From Methylomonas sp. AM2-LC (GTDB lineage Bacteria > Pseudomonadota > Gammaproteobacteria > Methylococcales > Methylomonadaceae): a stretch of 64,000 nt of DNA. Both the position numbers and the translations under genes were made by a program. The stretch covers positions 4,235,501-4,299,500 of the forward strand of contig NZ_CP157005.1 of the NCBI RefSeq assembly GCF_039904985.1, in the 5' to 3' direction. Positions 9,147-18,788 of this stretch are shown in pieces. Position 1 is the first letter of the stretch. Each line of letters starts with the position of its first letter. The notes beneath the pieces are model-generated. The model saw only the letters and a list, made by a program, of their open reading frames with translations. It was not told the origin of the DNA and did not search any database.

Positions 9147-10772
9147 ATGAATTCACCCAATCCGCTTCTTGAAGTCAAAAATTTGCAGGTGAGCTTTGCA
9201 TCACAGAATAAAGTGGTTGACGATATCAGCTTTAATATTTATCGAGGTGAAACTTTTGCATTAGTTGGCGAGTCAGGTTCGGGTAAATCCATCACCGCTT
9301 TGTCAGTTCTGCGATTATTACCCTATGCAGCCAAAATGCGGGCAGGTATATTGTCTCTACAAGGTACCAATTTACTGGCCATTCCTGAAATAGATTTTGC
9401 AAAGATACGTAGCCGCAGAATTGGTTTAATTTTTCAGGATTCAATGTCCGCGCTTAACCCTGTAATGACCATAGGAGAACAGATTGCCGAAGTTCTTAAC
9501 CTGCATTTCCAGCTAGCGAAACAGAATTGTCAACAACAGGTTTTAGAACTATTAGAACAAGTAGAAATTCCAGACCCAAAGCGACGAATTAACGAATATC
9601 CTCATCAAATGTCGGGTGGACAACGGCAAAGGGTGATGATTGCTATGGCTTTAGCAGGCAAGCCCGATCTACTCATTGCTGATGAGCCTACCACTGCGCT
9701 GGATGTGACTATCCAGGCTCAAGTTTTGACACTCATGAAAAACCTGCAGAAAAAAACAGGCATGGCATTATGGATAATTACTCATGATTTGGCACTGGTA
9801 TCCAATATTGCAGATCGTATTGCTGTGATGCAACAGGGTAAAATCGTGGAGACGGCAAACACGCGAACATTCTTTGAACACCCGCAACATCCATATAGTT
9901 TAAAACTATTGGCAGCTCAACCCGATATGAACAGCTGTTTGCAAAAAAACAATGACGCAAGTAGCACTTTGCTACAAGTAAATGATTTAAAAGTATATTA
10001 CCCGATAAGAGCAGGTATTTTCAAACGCATTGTTGGTCATGTTAAAGCTGTCGATGGTGTTAGTTTCTCCTTGCAAAAAGGAAAAACATTGGCAATGGTA
10101 GGAGAGTCCGGCTGCGGAAAAACCAGTCTGGGTAAAAGTCTACTGAATTTGACCGAAGCAGGAGAAGGTCACATAGTGTTTGATGGCGTAGAACTTCAGC
10201 AATCGCGAAGTTCGGATTTGCATCGTCGTTGTACTGAAATGCAAATCATTTTTCAAGACCCTTTTTCAGCAATGAATCCGCGCATGCTGGTGGGTGATAT
10301 CGTAGAGGAAGGCTTACGTTCTTTACGACCCGAATTTAATGACGAACAACGAAAAAGTCGGGTAGCTAAATTGTTACAACAAGTGGATTTGCCCGCAAAC
10401 TCTGCCCTGCGTTATCCTCATGAATTTTCAGGTGGACAGAGACAACGCATCTGTATTGCACGAGCATTGGCAGTTGAACCAAAATTAATCATCTGTGACG
10501 AACCGACCAGCGCTCTAGACGTATCCGTTCAAGCCCAAATTATTGCATTGCTGAAACAGCTACAAAAAGAACAGGGTTTAAGCTATTTATTGATTACACA
10601 TAATTTTGGTGTGGTGGCAGAAATGGCCGACGAAGTAGCGGTAATGTATAAAGGAAAAATTGTTGAACAAGGCATGGTAGAACAAGTATTAATGCATCCT
10701 CAGCATGAATACACTCAATCCTTATTGCAAGCAGTACCGAAAATAGATTTTTCCAAATCGAACTTGCAATAA
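9147..10772 (+). CDS. Fused DppD-DppF-type ABC transporter ATPase (YejF-like)
   Basis: A 541-residue protein with two ATP-binding domains in tandem. Domain 1: Walker A GESGSGKS (41-48), signature MSGGQRQR, Walker [13 protein letters not shown]. Domain 2 begins at about residue 275: Walker A GESGCGKT, signature FSGGQRQR, Walker [13 protein letters not shown]. Each half ends with the oligopeptide-transporter C-terminal segment ([22 protein letters not shown]). Both catalytic sites look intact. It is the last gene of the operon and energises the two permeases; the single fused ATPase matches the yejABEF layout rather than dppABCDF. Confidence 0.94.
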   Translation: MNSPNPLLEVKNLQVSFASQNKVVDDISFNIYRGETFALVGESGSGKSITALSVLRLLPYAAKMRAGILSLQGTNLLAIPEIDFAKIRSRRIGLIFQDSMSALNPVMTIGEQIAEVLNLHFQLAKQNCQQQVLELLEQVEIPDPKRRINEYPHQMSGGQRQRVMIAMALAGKPDLLIADEPTTALDVTIQAQVLTLMKNLQKKTGMALWIITHDLALVSNIADRIAVMQQGKIVETANTRTFFEHPQHPYSLKLLAAQPDMNSCLQKNNDASSTLLQVNDLKVYYPIRAGIFKRIVGHVKAVDGVSFSLQKGKTLAMVGESGCGKTSLGKSLLNLTEAGEGHIVFDGVELQQSRSSDLHRRCTEMQIIFQDPFSAMNPRMLVGDIVEEGLRSLRPEFNDEQRKSRVAKLLQQVDLPANSALRYPHEFSGGQRQRICIARALAVEPKLIICDEPTSALDVSVQAQIIALLKQLQKEQGLSYLLITHNFGVVAEMADEVAVMYKGKIVEQGMVEQVLMHPQHEYTQSLLQAVPKIDFSKSNLQ

Positions 10773-10853
10773 GTGTCTATTAGGGGACAAATAGGGTACT
10801 TGTAGTAAGCCATGATAGCTTCACCCCCCGTGGGTTTAAAATGATTTCGATTG

Positions 10854-12452
10854 TTAACCTGCAGATTGCCCAGTTTCAATAGTGAGTTTTAAAACAGTAC
10901 CGGGTTTAATATCAGCTTTATTTTTCGGTACGTTATTCCACTTACGTAATTCGGTGACATTCACATTGAATTTTTTTGATATTTGACCCAATGTGTCACC
11001 CGATTTAACGGTATATTTTATCTGCTTAAAGGCAGGTGCCACAGAAGCAACCGTGATATCACCACTCTTTTTAATTAGAATTTTTTGCCCTACTTTCAAT
11101 GATGATTTATCAGACAATTTATTCCAATTAACTAAATCATCTTTATCTACGCCAAAATGTTGGGATACACTCCAAAGCGTATCGCCTTTTTTAGTCATAT
11201 AAATTTGTTTAGACGGCAGTTGCGGCTGACTATGATTACTAGGTACGGTTGAGTCACTGGCAACAGCATTACCAGAATCGCCTTTTAATGATTGATAAGA
11301 GATGGGGATCAGTAACACATTACCTTGAGCAACATTGTCAGTGTCTAAATGATTGACCTGCTGAATATCATCAACACTGGTGTTGTGTTTTTTTGCGATA
11401 GTCTTAATATTTTCGTGTTTGCCAACCGTGTGATGTACCCATTTTATTCTTTCATGATGAGGTAATTCAGCCAGTTTTTCTTTAAACGAACCCGCTTTAT
11501 CTACTGGAATCAATAAACGATGCGGCCCTGCTGGATCTGTACTCCAGCGATTAAAACCTGGATTAAGTTTAAAAAAATCATCTATGGGTGTTTGCGCCAT
11601 TTCGGCAGCTTTACCCAAATCTATCTGTGACTGAATATCAACCAATTCGAAGTAAGGTTCATTCGGGTATCGATGTAAATTGAGGTTATACTTTTCAGGG
11701 TTAGCAAAAATTTTTGCAATTGCCAACAAACGCGGCACATAGGCTGAAGTCTCGTTATTAAGATCCAGTGACCAAAAATCAGTAGGCAAGCCGCGATCAT
11801 TATTTTTCTCAATGGCGTTTTTAATATTCCCTTTGCCGGCATTATAAGAAGCTAAAGCCAATAACCAGTCGTTATTAAACCATTCCCCCAGTTCTTTCAG
11901 AAAAGTGGTTGCTGCTTGCGTGGATTCAACCACATCTCGGCGACCATCATACCAACTGTTTTGTTTTAAGCCGTAAAGACGTCCAGTAGGCGCCATAAAT
12001 TGCCATAAACCGGACGCTTGCGCGGGCGATTGCGCATCAGGTCTAAAAGCACTTTCAATAACCGGTAACAACGCCATTTCACCAGGAATGTTTTTTGCCT
12101 CAATTTCATTGAGAATAAAATACAGATAGGGTTCTGCTCGCTGTTGAATGCGCGACAAGTATTCGGGGTTTTTTAAAAACCAAGTTATTTCCCGATCAAT
12201 TCTGGCATTATCTATATCTGGCAACGCATAAAGGGATTGCATACGATCCCAAATAGTTGCATGTTCCTTTGCTTGATTATCTCCATCCTTGCGACGTTTT
12301 TCAGTGTTACCATGCGTAAAAATTGAAAATTTGCTACTAGAAAATTCTGCCAGCTGATCTTTACGGGCAGTTTCACTACAACCTGTTAATAATAAAATGG
12401 GCAGTAAATAGGACAGATGTCGAGCCGATTTTTGTGAAATTGAGCGGGGCAT
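10854..12452 (-). CDS. mltD: Membrane-bound lytic transglycosylase D
   Basis: A 532-residue lipoprotein. The signal peptide ends in a lipobox LTGC (C25). An SLT domain follows (about residues 110-260) with the catalytic Glu in LLPVIESAFRP and the ASGLWQFM and ALASYNAGKGN motifs. Three LysM peptidoglycan-binding repeats lie at about 345-390, 415-460 and 480-525 (for example YMTKKGDTLWSVSQHFGV and YTVKSGDTLGQISKKFNV). It cleaves peptidoglycan to 1,6-anhydromuropeptides at the outer membrane. It is divergent from the methyltransferase and rnhA genes, a neighbourhood also found in enterobacteria, although gloB is absent here. Confidence 0.95.
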   Translation of the reverse strand: MPRSISQKSARHLSYLLPILLLTGCSETARKDQLAEFSSSKFSIFTHGNTEKRRKDGDNQAKEHATIWDRMQSLYALPDIDNARIDREITWFLKNPEYLSRIQQRAEPYLYFILNEIEAKNIPGEMALLPVIESAFRPDAQSPAQASGLWQFMAPTGRLYGLKQNSWYDGRRDVVESTQAATTFLKELGEWFNNDWLLALASYNAGKGNIKNAIEKNNDRGLPTDFWSLDLNNETSAYVPRLLAIAKIFANPEKYNLNLHRYPNEPYFELVDIQSQIDLGKAAEMAQTPIDDFFKLNPGFNRWSTDPAGPHRLLIPVDKAGSFKEKLAELPHHERIKWVHHTVGKHENIKTIAKKHNTSVDDIQQVNHLDTDNVAQGNVLLIPISYQSLKGDSGNAVASDSTVPSNHSQPQLPSKQIYMTKKGDTLWSVSQHFGVDKDDLVNWNKLSDKSSLKVGQKILIKKSGDITVASVAPAFKQIKYTVKSGDTLGQISKKFNVNVTELRKWNNVPKNKADIKPGTVLKLTIETGQSAG

Positions 12453-12540
12453 TGTCTGTACTCGCTAAAATAAAAAAACTCGATACTATCATGGCTTGCC
12501 TTAAAATACCAAATAAACGTTCCCAATTGGGCAGAGTCCG

Positions 12541-13263
12541 ATGAAAAGAAAATTCTTATTTACTTTATACCAAACACCTCGCGGTAAGCTATTGCAAACC
12601 ATGGAAGCACGTTATTTAAAACGCTCCATTACGAGTAGTTGCAAACAAAAACAATTACAAGTGGGCGGCTTAGGTTGGGAAACCGATTTTATCGATTGCT
12701 CGCTGTATGAGAACTATTTAATACTTGATGGCAAGGGTGTGGGTTGCGATTGTGCGCTAAAAGTAAATGCTAAAGCATTCAGCTTGCCCATCATGACGGA
12801 ATCAATGGACTTGGTGATTTTACCGCATATTTTGGAATTTGACGCCCATCGCTTTCAGACTATGCGCGAAGTTAATCGAGTATTAAAACCGGGTGGAGAA
12901 TTAATTATTTTGAATTTTAATCCGTTCAGTTTTTCTGTGCGCTGCCAGTTTCTATGGGATAGAAAATTAGCAGATTCTTGGCGAGCCCATTTTATTCCCC
13001 GCTCAAGAATTCTGGATTGGTTAAAACTAATGAATTTCGAAGTAACGGCTACGGTCGAATTTGGTCTTGATACGTTTAAAATCAACTATAGTTCATTTAA
13101 ATTTAACTCCATGACTTTGTTTGGCATGGCTTATGGCGTAAAAGCAGTCAAAAGACAATATTCCTTAATCCCTTTAACCCCAGTGAGACAAGAGCAGAAA
13201 AATAGGGTAGCAGCAGGCATTATTTTGGAATCCAACTCATTAGAAGAACAACAGTATGAATAA
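12541..13263 (+). CDS. YafS-like class I SAM-dependent methyltransferase
   Basis: A 240-residue protein with a Methyltransf_11-type core: [40 protein letters not shown] contains the acidic strand, the helix and the VLKPGG loop that identify this family. The first glycine-rich SAM-binding loop is poorly conserved, as in YafS. The substrate is unknown. It overlaps rnhA by 8 bases, and the pair next to mltD repeats the yafS-rnhA arrangement of other gammaproteobacteria. Confidence 0.82.
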   Translation: MKRKFLFTLYQTPRGKLLQTMEARYLKRSITSSCKQKQLQVGGLGWETDFIDCSLYENYLILDGKGVGCDCALKVNAKAFSLPIMTESMDLVILPHILEFDAHRFQTMREVNRVLKPGGELIILNFNPFSFSVRCQFLWDRKLADSWRAHFIPRSRILDWLKLMNFEVTATVEFGLDTFKINYSSFKFNSMTLFGMAYGVKAVKRQYSLIPLTPVRQEQKNRVAAGIILESNSLEEQQYE

Positions 13264-13699
13264 TAAAGTCAGCATTTACACAGATGGAGCCTGTAAAGGC
13301 AATCCAGGCCCCGGCGGATGGGGAGTGTTTTTAAAGTATAAAGACCACGAGAAAGTGATGTGTGGTGGGGAGATGGCGACCACAAATAATCGCATGGAAT
13401 TGATGGCAGCCATTCAAGCCCTGGAAAACCTGCATTCTTGTTGCCAAATTCAACTTTACACTGATTCCAAATACGTCTTACAAGGGATCACCGAATGGAT
13501 GAATAATTGGAAAAAGCGCGGCTGGAAAACATCTGCAAATCAATCGGTAAAAAATGAAGACTTATGGCGTCGCCTGGATACGGCCATTCAACGGCATAGC
13601 ATAGAATGGATTTGGGTGAAAGGACACGCGGGTGACTTCGGTAACGAGAGGGCCGACGAACTTGCCAATCAAGGCATATCATCCATAAAACAACCTTAG
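13256..13699 (+). CDS. rnhA: Ribonuclease HI
   Basis: A 147-residue protein, close to the usual 155. All four catalytic acids are visible: D10 in [15 protein letters not shown]48 in NNRMEL, D70 in YTDSKYV and the late Asp in ERADELA. KGHAG carries the histidine of the active-site loop. It degrades the RNA strand of RNA-DNA hybrids. It overlaps the methyltransferase gene by 8 bases and is probably cotranscribed with it. Confidence 0.97.
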   Translation: MNNKVSIYTDGACKGNPGPGGWGVFLKYKDHEKVMCGGEMATTNNRMELMAAIQALENLHSCCQIQLYTDSKYVLQGITEWMNNWKKRGWKTSANQSVKNEDLWRRLDTAIQRHSIEWIWVKGHAGDFGNERADELANQGISSIKQP

Positions 13700-13705
13700 T
13701 ACAAC

Positions 13706-13966
13706 ATGACTTGGTCAGTTTATATCATACTCTGCAGTGACAACAGTTTATATACAGGCATTAGTACTGATGTCGAAAGACGTTTTCGGCAACATGCGAC
13801 TCAAAAAGGAGCAAAATACTTCAGGCATTGCCAACCATTGAGCATCGTTCATATCGAACAGGGTCACAATCGAAGCTCAGCCAGTTGCAGGGAAGCAGTT
13901 ATTAAAAAAATGCCACATCATTTAAAACTAAAGTTAATTTCCCATGCATTATCAATACATTCGTAA
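13706..13966 (+). CDS. GIY-YIG nuclease-fold protein (YhbQ/UPF0213-like)
   Basis: An 86-residue protein beginning WSVYIILCSDNSLYTGISTDVERRFRQH. The VYI and YTGI strands, the conserved Arg in ERRFRQH and a late Glu in SCREAVIKKM are the GIY-YIG core, and the size is that of YhbQ/UPF0213. Members of the group are small nucleases of uncertain role. It starts 6 bases after rnhA and is probably cotranscribed with it. Confidence 0.85.
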   Translation: MTWSVYIILCSDNSLYTGISTDVERRFRQHATQKGAKYFRHCQPLSIVHIEQGHNRSSASCREAVIKKMPHHLKLKLISHALSIHS

Positions 13967-14204
13967 AACAAGCCATTATTGACTAAGACCTTAAAACCAG
14001 AAATATTGTGGCTAAAAAAGCAAATTTAAGTAAAGACACCCTGCTTAATCTGAATCCAATACTATACTGAAAGCTGAAAGTTTTGAAGCGAGTTAATTCA
14101 ATCTTAATCATCAACAATTAATTTATTTTTATTGGTTTAAGAAACGATTCTCACATTTAATTGATAATCCTGTGTTAATCCTGCTGCTTAAGTAAAGGGG
14201 TATT

Positions 14205-15446
14205 ATGATTGATAAATCGACTGACAAAATTCTCTTCGTGGATGACGAAGAGAACATCTTGTCTATGTTTCGGCGCACCTTAGGCCGAGAATACGATTTA
14301 TACACCTGCAAATCAGCAGCAGAGGCACTTGCATTGATTGAGGATCATAGTGACTTTGCCGTCATAGTGTCCGATTATTCCATGCCATCAATAAACGGAA
14401 TGGATTTTTTGATGCAATCCAGACATCTGACACCAGACACCGTATTCATTATGCTAACCGGTAATATGGAACTCGATATTGCCATCAAAACGATCAATGA
14501 AATTAATATATTTCGCTATTTACCTAAACCGTTTCCCACTGATGAATTGCGTAAAGTCATTATTGCTGCAATTAGCCAATACCATTTGATCATCGATAAA
14601 CGTGCACTATCAATCGCATTGGAACGCAAGAATTTCGAGTTGGCTGCCAACAATGTAAAATTAGCTCAACAAAAAGAATTGCTAGAATATGAACTGGAAA
14701 TGGCAAAAACCGTTTATAAAAAAATTTTTGCATATGGACATAGTGAACCGGATGGACTGGATTACATTAATATAAGTAAAGAAGAAACGGGTGGTGATTT
14801 TTTACTGACGCATACCAATAATAATGAGCTAACTTTTTTTTTGATGTTGGGTGACTTCACAGGGCATGGGCTATCTTCTGGCTTAGCGATACTTTTAGTC
14901 ACCGAAATTTTTGAAACCTTATGCGCTGAAAATCCAAATATAGAATTGCTTGCTTGCGACATAAACGAAAAGATGTGCCGTAAATTACCAACAGAATTAT
15001 TCTGTGCAGCATTGTTACTCAGAATGGATTTACGGACCGGTATTTTACAAGTTTGGCAAGGAGGAATGCCAGAGGCTTATCTTTTGGATAGTCAGGGACA
15101 CATTGTTAATAAAGTTTTATCAAATAATTTGCCTTTAGGGGTACTTGCTAATCAAGACTTTTCTGAAACAGTCAATTTCTACAACAGCAGTGATGCAACC
15201 TCAATATTTGTGTATAGTGACGGCGTGGTTGAGCAATGCGATCCTCAAGAATTAATGTTTGGCTATGAACGCCTTCAAAAAACGTTGTGCACCACTGAAC
15301 CAGAAATACGTCGAGTAGACCAACTAATTAAAAATTTAACTCATCATCAGCAGGATAATCCACAATGCGATGATATATCCATGCTAGAACTCAGTTTTTC
15401 TCGTGTAACTAAAGCTTTGCAAAATAATAATCAAGCACTCAAGTAA
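14205..15446 (+). CDS. Response regulator with PP2C/SpoIIE-type phosphatase output domain
   Basis: A 413-residue two-domain protein. Residues 1-125 are a receiver, with acidic pair D13-D14, phosphoacceptor D57 in VSDYSMP, and the conserved Lys in YLPKPF. A helical linker (about 125-175) may form a coiled coil. The output is a PPM/SpoIIE Ser/Thr phosphatase with metal-binding Asp residues in ETGGDFLL, GDFTGHGLSSGLA and FVYSDGVVEQ. Proteins of this RsbU/HsbR-like design usually dephosphorylate an anti-sigma-factor antagonist; no such antagonist or anti-sigma gene is adjacent. A strong ribosome-binding site, AAAGGGG, precedes the ATG. The next genes concern polysaccharide export. Confidence 0.9.
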   Translation: MIDKSTDKILFVDDEENILSMFRRTLGREYDLYTCKSAAEALALIEDHSDFAVIVSDYSMPSINGMDFLMQSRHLTPDTVFIMLTGNMELDIAIKTINEINIFRYLPKPFPTDELRKVIIAAISQYHLIIDKRALSIALERKNFELAANNVKLAQQKELLEYELEMAKTVYKKIFAYGHSEPDGLDYINISKEETGGDFLLTHTNNNELTFFLMLGDFTGHGLSSGLAILLVTEIFETLCAENPNIELLACDINEKMCRKLPTELFCAALLLRMDLRTGILQVWQGGMPEAYLLDSQGHIVNKVLSNNLPLGVLANQDFSETVNFYNSSDATSIFVYSDGVVEQCDPQELMFGYERLQKTLCTTEPEIRRVDQLIKNLTHHQQDNPQCDDISMLELSFSRVTKALQNNNQALK

Positions 15447-15646
15447 ACTTATTAAACATAGGTTTTTCACCAAAGCCTAACTAAAATTTTTGCCCATACT
15501 GCAAAAGGACTCCAAATACTATATGAACAATATTTAATGACCATTTATGTGACGCTATTAGTTAAATAAGGCTAAGTATAGACATATTTGTTTTATATAA
15601 ATCGAAGCCTTTTATTATTTTCTTAATTAATTTTTTAAGTGATTGA

Positions 15647-17068
15647 ATGTTTAATACCCCAAACTGGTTCGCCTATACCGCTTTATTGCTTTGGCCAATT
15701 ATTGTTTTTCGACTATTTCGCAAATCATCTGCAATCGAGGGAACATTTTGGGCTATTTTTGGTGGATTAATGTGGCTGCCCGTCAATGTGGGCATTGATT
15801 TACCTCTAATTCCAGAGTTCAATAAAGAAAGCGTACCTGCTATAAGTGCTTGCCTAGCTTGCATGCGAATAGCTAAAGTCCGAATTTTGTTTTTCGGCAA
15901 GAAAGGACTTGCACAGTTTCTATTAATCACCACCTTATTCTCACCTTTTATTACAGTCTTATTAAACGGGGATATATATCAAGTAGCAGGAAGAGTTTTA
16001 CCCGGAGTGACACTATACGATGCCATATCGACATTAATGACTCAGTTTATTTTATTTTTGCCCTTTATACTGGCCCGGCAAATTTTTAAAACCAAAGAAG
16101 ATCATATCTTACTTTTCAAAATGTTGATTAAAGCAGGCTTAATATACTCGTTATTTATTTTGCTAGAAATTCGTTTAAGCCCACAACTACATAGATGGGT
16201 ATATGGTTTTTTTCCACATAGTTTTGAACAACAAATGCGTGATGACGGATTCAGAAGTGTTGTTTTTATGTCGCACGGCTTAAGGGTAGGCATTTTTTTA
16301 ATGACCGCAGTTTTATCCGCCGCTTTATTTTGGAAGTTGAAACAGCGTATAAATCGCTTCTCTCCCCTGTTAGTGATGCTGTATTTGTTTATAGTACAAT
16401 ATTTACAAAAAAGCACTACTGCATTACTACTGGCAACAGCATCTATATTGGCAATTAACTTTACCCCACCCAAAATTACTGCCTTTATGGTTAAAATAAT
16501 ATTGTTTATAGGGCTTTTTTATCCCATTTTATGCTTATTGCAAATTTTTCCCCATCAATACTTAATCAACTTTGCAGATATTTTTGGTCCAGATCGTGCC
16601 GCATCACTCGCATTCAGATTTAATAACGAGGAAGTTTTATTAAAACATGCTGCAGACCGATTACTTTTTGGATGGGGAGCATGGGGAAGAAATCGTGTTT
16701 ATGCAGAAGATATGGGTAATGAGTACGGAGTAACTGACGGTATTTGGATTATTACCTTAGGCACTTATGGTCTGGTTGGATTCATCTCACAATTTGGTTT
16801 ATTAACATTACCTGCATTTAAAGCAATAAATCTTATTAAAACATTAAAATCAGATATTGAAATCCGCTTATTACTTGCTCATTGTTTACTACTAGCATGC
16901 ATTTTAGTTGATCAACTACCTAATTCTTCGTTAGGAGGATGGGCATGGTTGCTTTGTGGGGCTTTACTGGGCCGTTGCGAATATATAGCTAATAACCCAC
17001 AAGAAAAAACAGTTAAGCAATCTACAGCTATGACAATAGCTCCGTATAATTCAACTGAAAAACTTTAG
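15647..17068 (+). CDS. O-antigen ligase/polysaccharide polymerase-like membrane protein
   Basis: A 473-residue protein with 10-12 predicted membrane helices and a large periplasmic loop (about residues 300-370, containing the segment GWGAWGRNRVY). Length, helix pattern and the late W-G-W-G-x-x-R loop are reminiscent of Wzy/O-antigen-ligase-type polymerases, but there is no diagnostic motif I can name with certainty. The following gene encodes a Wzx-like flippase, which supports a role in polysaccharide assembly. It is AT-rich like its neighbours. Confidence 0.6.
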   Translation: MFNTPNWFAYTALLLWPIIVFRLFRKSSAIEGTFWAIFGGLMWLPVNVGIDLPLIPEFNKESVPAISACLACMRIAKVRILFFGKKGLAQFLLITTLFSPFITVLLNGDIYQVAGRVLPGVTLYDAISTLMTQFILFLPFILARQIFKTKEDHILLFKMLIKAGLIYSLFILLEIRLSPQLHRWVYGFFPHSFEQQMRDDGFRSVVFMSHGLRVGIFLMTAVLSAALFWKLKQRINRFSPLLVMLYLFIVQYLQKSTTALLLATASILAINFTPPKITAFMVKIILFIGLFYPILCLLQIFPHQYLINFADIFGPDRAASLAFRFNNEEVLLKHAADRLLFGWGAWGRNRVYAEDMGNEYGVTDGIWIITLGTYGLVGFISQFGLLTLPAFKAINLIKTLKSDIEIRLLLAHCLLLACILVDQLPNSSLGGWAWLLCGALLGRCEYIANNPQEKTVKQSTAMTIAPYNSTEKL

Positions 17069-17178
17069 CAACAGGACATGATTAGTTCTTTCTCATCAAT
17101 ATTAGATAAATATCTTAGCTGTTAAACTCCATCAGTTTATATTGACATCACTTATACTTATCAAAAAAATTAAAACTA

Positions 17179-18600
17179 ATGGATAATAAAACAGGTTTTG
17201 CTAGAAGAATAATGAACGCCGGATCCTGGAGCGTGATTGGTTACGGCGCAGGACAAATATTACGATTCGGAAGCAACCTGATTTTAACCCGACTCTTATA
17301 TCCCGAAGCGTTCGGAATCATGGCGATTGTTCAAGCCATCATGTTTGGTCTAATCATGCTTTCGGATTTTGGCATAACACATTGCATTATTCGCAGAGAA
17401 CGCGAACTTGACCCTGAGTTCATAAATACAGCATGGACTTTTCAGATAATTCAAGGGTTTATAATTGGCGCAATTTTTTGTGTATTACCTCCATTTATCG
17501 CTTCCATTTACTCCGAACCATTATTGGCTCAAATTATGCCTTTAGTCGGTGTAAATGCCATTGTTAGCGGATTTAATTCGACTAATACAGCAATTTTAAC
17601 TAGACAGGTCGTCATAAAAAAAGTGGTTTTGTTTGAATTATTTTCAGCATTTATTTCCACTATTATAATGATCGTCCTGGCTTGGTTTGAGCAGTCAGTA
17701 TGGTCTTTGGTATGGGGAGGCGTACTAGGATCTTTATTTAAAATGATAACGAGTCATACCATGCTTGAAGGTATTCGTCATCGGATATATTGGGACAAAA
17801 AGTCAGTTAAAGAACTGGTAGATTTTGGAAAATGGATAATTATACGCTCTTGTTTAACCTTTGTAGACGGAGAGGGTAACAAACTCATCATGGGCGGATT
17901 TCTAGGTGTAAAAATACTTTCTTTTTTTAATTTAGCAAACACCATAAATATGATGACTTGGCAACTCGTCCAAGCGGTCAGTGGTAGGGTATTGATTTCT
18001 GTTTATGCAGAAGTCTTACGTGAACGCCCAGAACGCATACAGTCAGTCTTGACTAAGTGTCGATTAGTTTTTATCAGCCTAGTTTGGTCAATTGCATTAT
18101 TTTTTATCTTTTTTGGCAATAAACTGATGAGTTTTCTTTATGATCAACGTTACGTAGAATCAGGAAAAATACTGCAAATGTTGGCATTGGGTTCTTTATT
18201 GGGTATTTTAAGCGGATCGTATACCCATTTATTAACAGCTATGGGAAAAATACGCGCAAGCACTATACTGCTGGTTATAAAAATACTTATTCAGTTAATG
18301 ACTATCTTATCTGGATATTATTTATTTGGTGAATTAGGCGTTGTTCTCGGCGTAGCGGTTGCCGAATGGTTTTACTATCCTTTTAATACTTATTATTATG
18401 CAAAAATTGGATTCTGGCAGCCAAGGATTGATATTCCATTTCTAACATTATCTATAATTGTAGTTTACTTTACTTTTGCAAATACCGATATTTTCACACT
18501 AGTCAAAGCAGAGGGTAGCCATGATATAAACATCTGGCAATTTTTCACTTACTGCCATGAATTAATCTTAGAAAAATATGAATATATATTTAAAAAATAA
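17179..18600 (+). CDS. Wzx-like polysaccharide/lipid-linked oligosaccharide flippase
   Basis: A 473-residue polytopic protein of the MOP superfamily (Polysacc_synt type). The N-terminus GSWSVIGYGAGQILRFGSNLILTRLLYPEAFGI is split by family-typical features: GxxxGQ helix 1, then N-L-x-L-x-R-L-L-x-P-E-x-F-G at the end of helix 2. About 12 helices follow, ending close to the stop codon. Such proteins move undecaprenyl-linked glycans across the inner membrane. It lies 110 bases after the polymerase-like gene; no glycosyltransferase genes adjoin the pair. Confidence 0.85.
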   Translation: MDNKTGFARRIMNAGSWSVIGYGAGQILRFGSNLILTRLLYPEAFGIMAIVQAIMFGLIMLSDFGITHCIIRRERELDPEFINTAWTFQIIQGFIIGAIFCVLPPFIASIYSEPLLAQIMPLVGVNAIVSGFNSTNTAILTRQVVIKKVVLFELFSAFISTIIMIVLAWFEQSVWSLVWGGVLGSLFKMITSHTMLEGIRHRIYWDKKSVKELVDFGKWIIIRSCLTFVDGEGNKLIMGGFLGVKILSFFNLANTINMMTWQLVQAVSGRVLISVYAEVLRERPERIQSVLTKCRLVFISLVWSIALFFIFFGNKLMSFLYDQRYVESGKILQMLALGSLLGILSGSYTHLLTAMGKIRASTILLVIKILIQLMTILSGYYLFGELGVVLGVAVAEWFYYPFNTYYYAKIGFWQPRIDIPFLTLSIIVVYFTFANTDIFTLVKAEGSHDINIWQFFTYCHELILEKYEYIFKK

Positions 18601-18674
18601 CCTGATTACCCATAAAAGCTTCAGTACATATAAAACTAGGGGGTCGTCAGCCATTCAGATTTTGCTGTTGGGGA

Positions 18675-18695
18675 CTGGCATGGATGCCATGCCAG
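18675..18695. repeat. Perfect hairpin, probable dispersed intergenic repeat
   Basis: CTGGCATGG and CCATGCCAG form a 9-bp perfect stem with loop ATG. It is followed by AGAGCCTACACGGACATATT and CACGGTG. Hairpins of this kind with an adjacent conserved tail occur as dispersed intergenic repeats in some methanotroph genomes, to my recollection. Only one copy is in this window, so repetition is inferred. It could also act as a transcript end for the convergent genes at 17179 and 18789, though no T-run follows. Confidence 0.5.
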
Positions 18696-18788
18696 AGCCT
18701 ACACGGACATATTCACGGTGTTCAGCTTATGGATAATCAGGAAAATAGTGGCTAGTTGCGTGCGTTTCAGTCTAAACACTAACTACTC

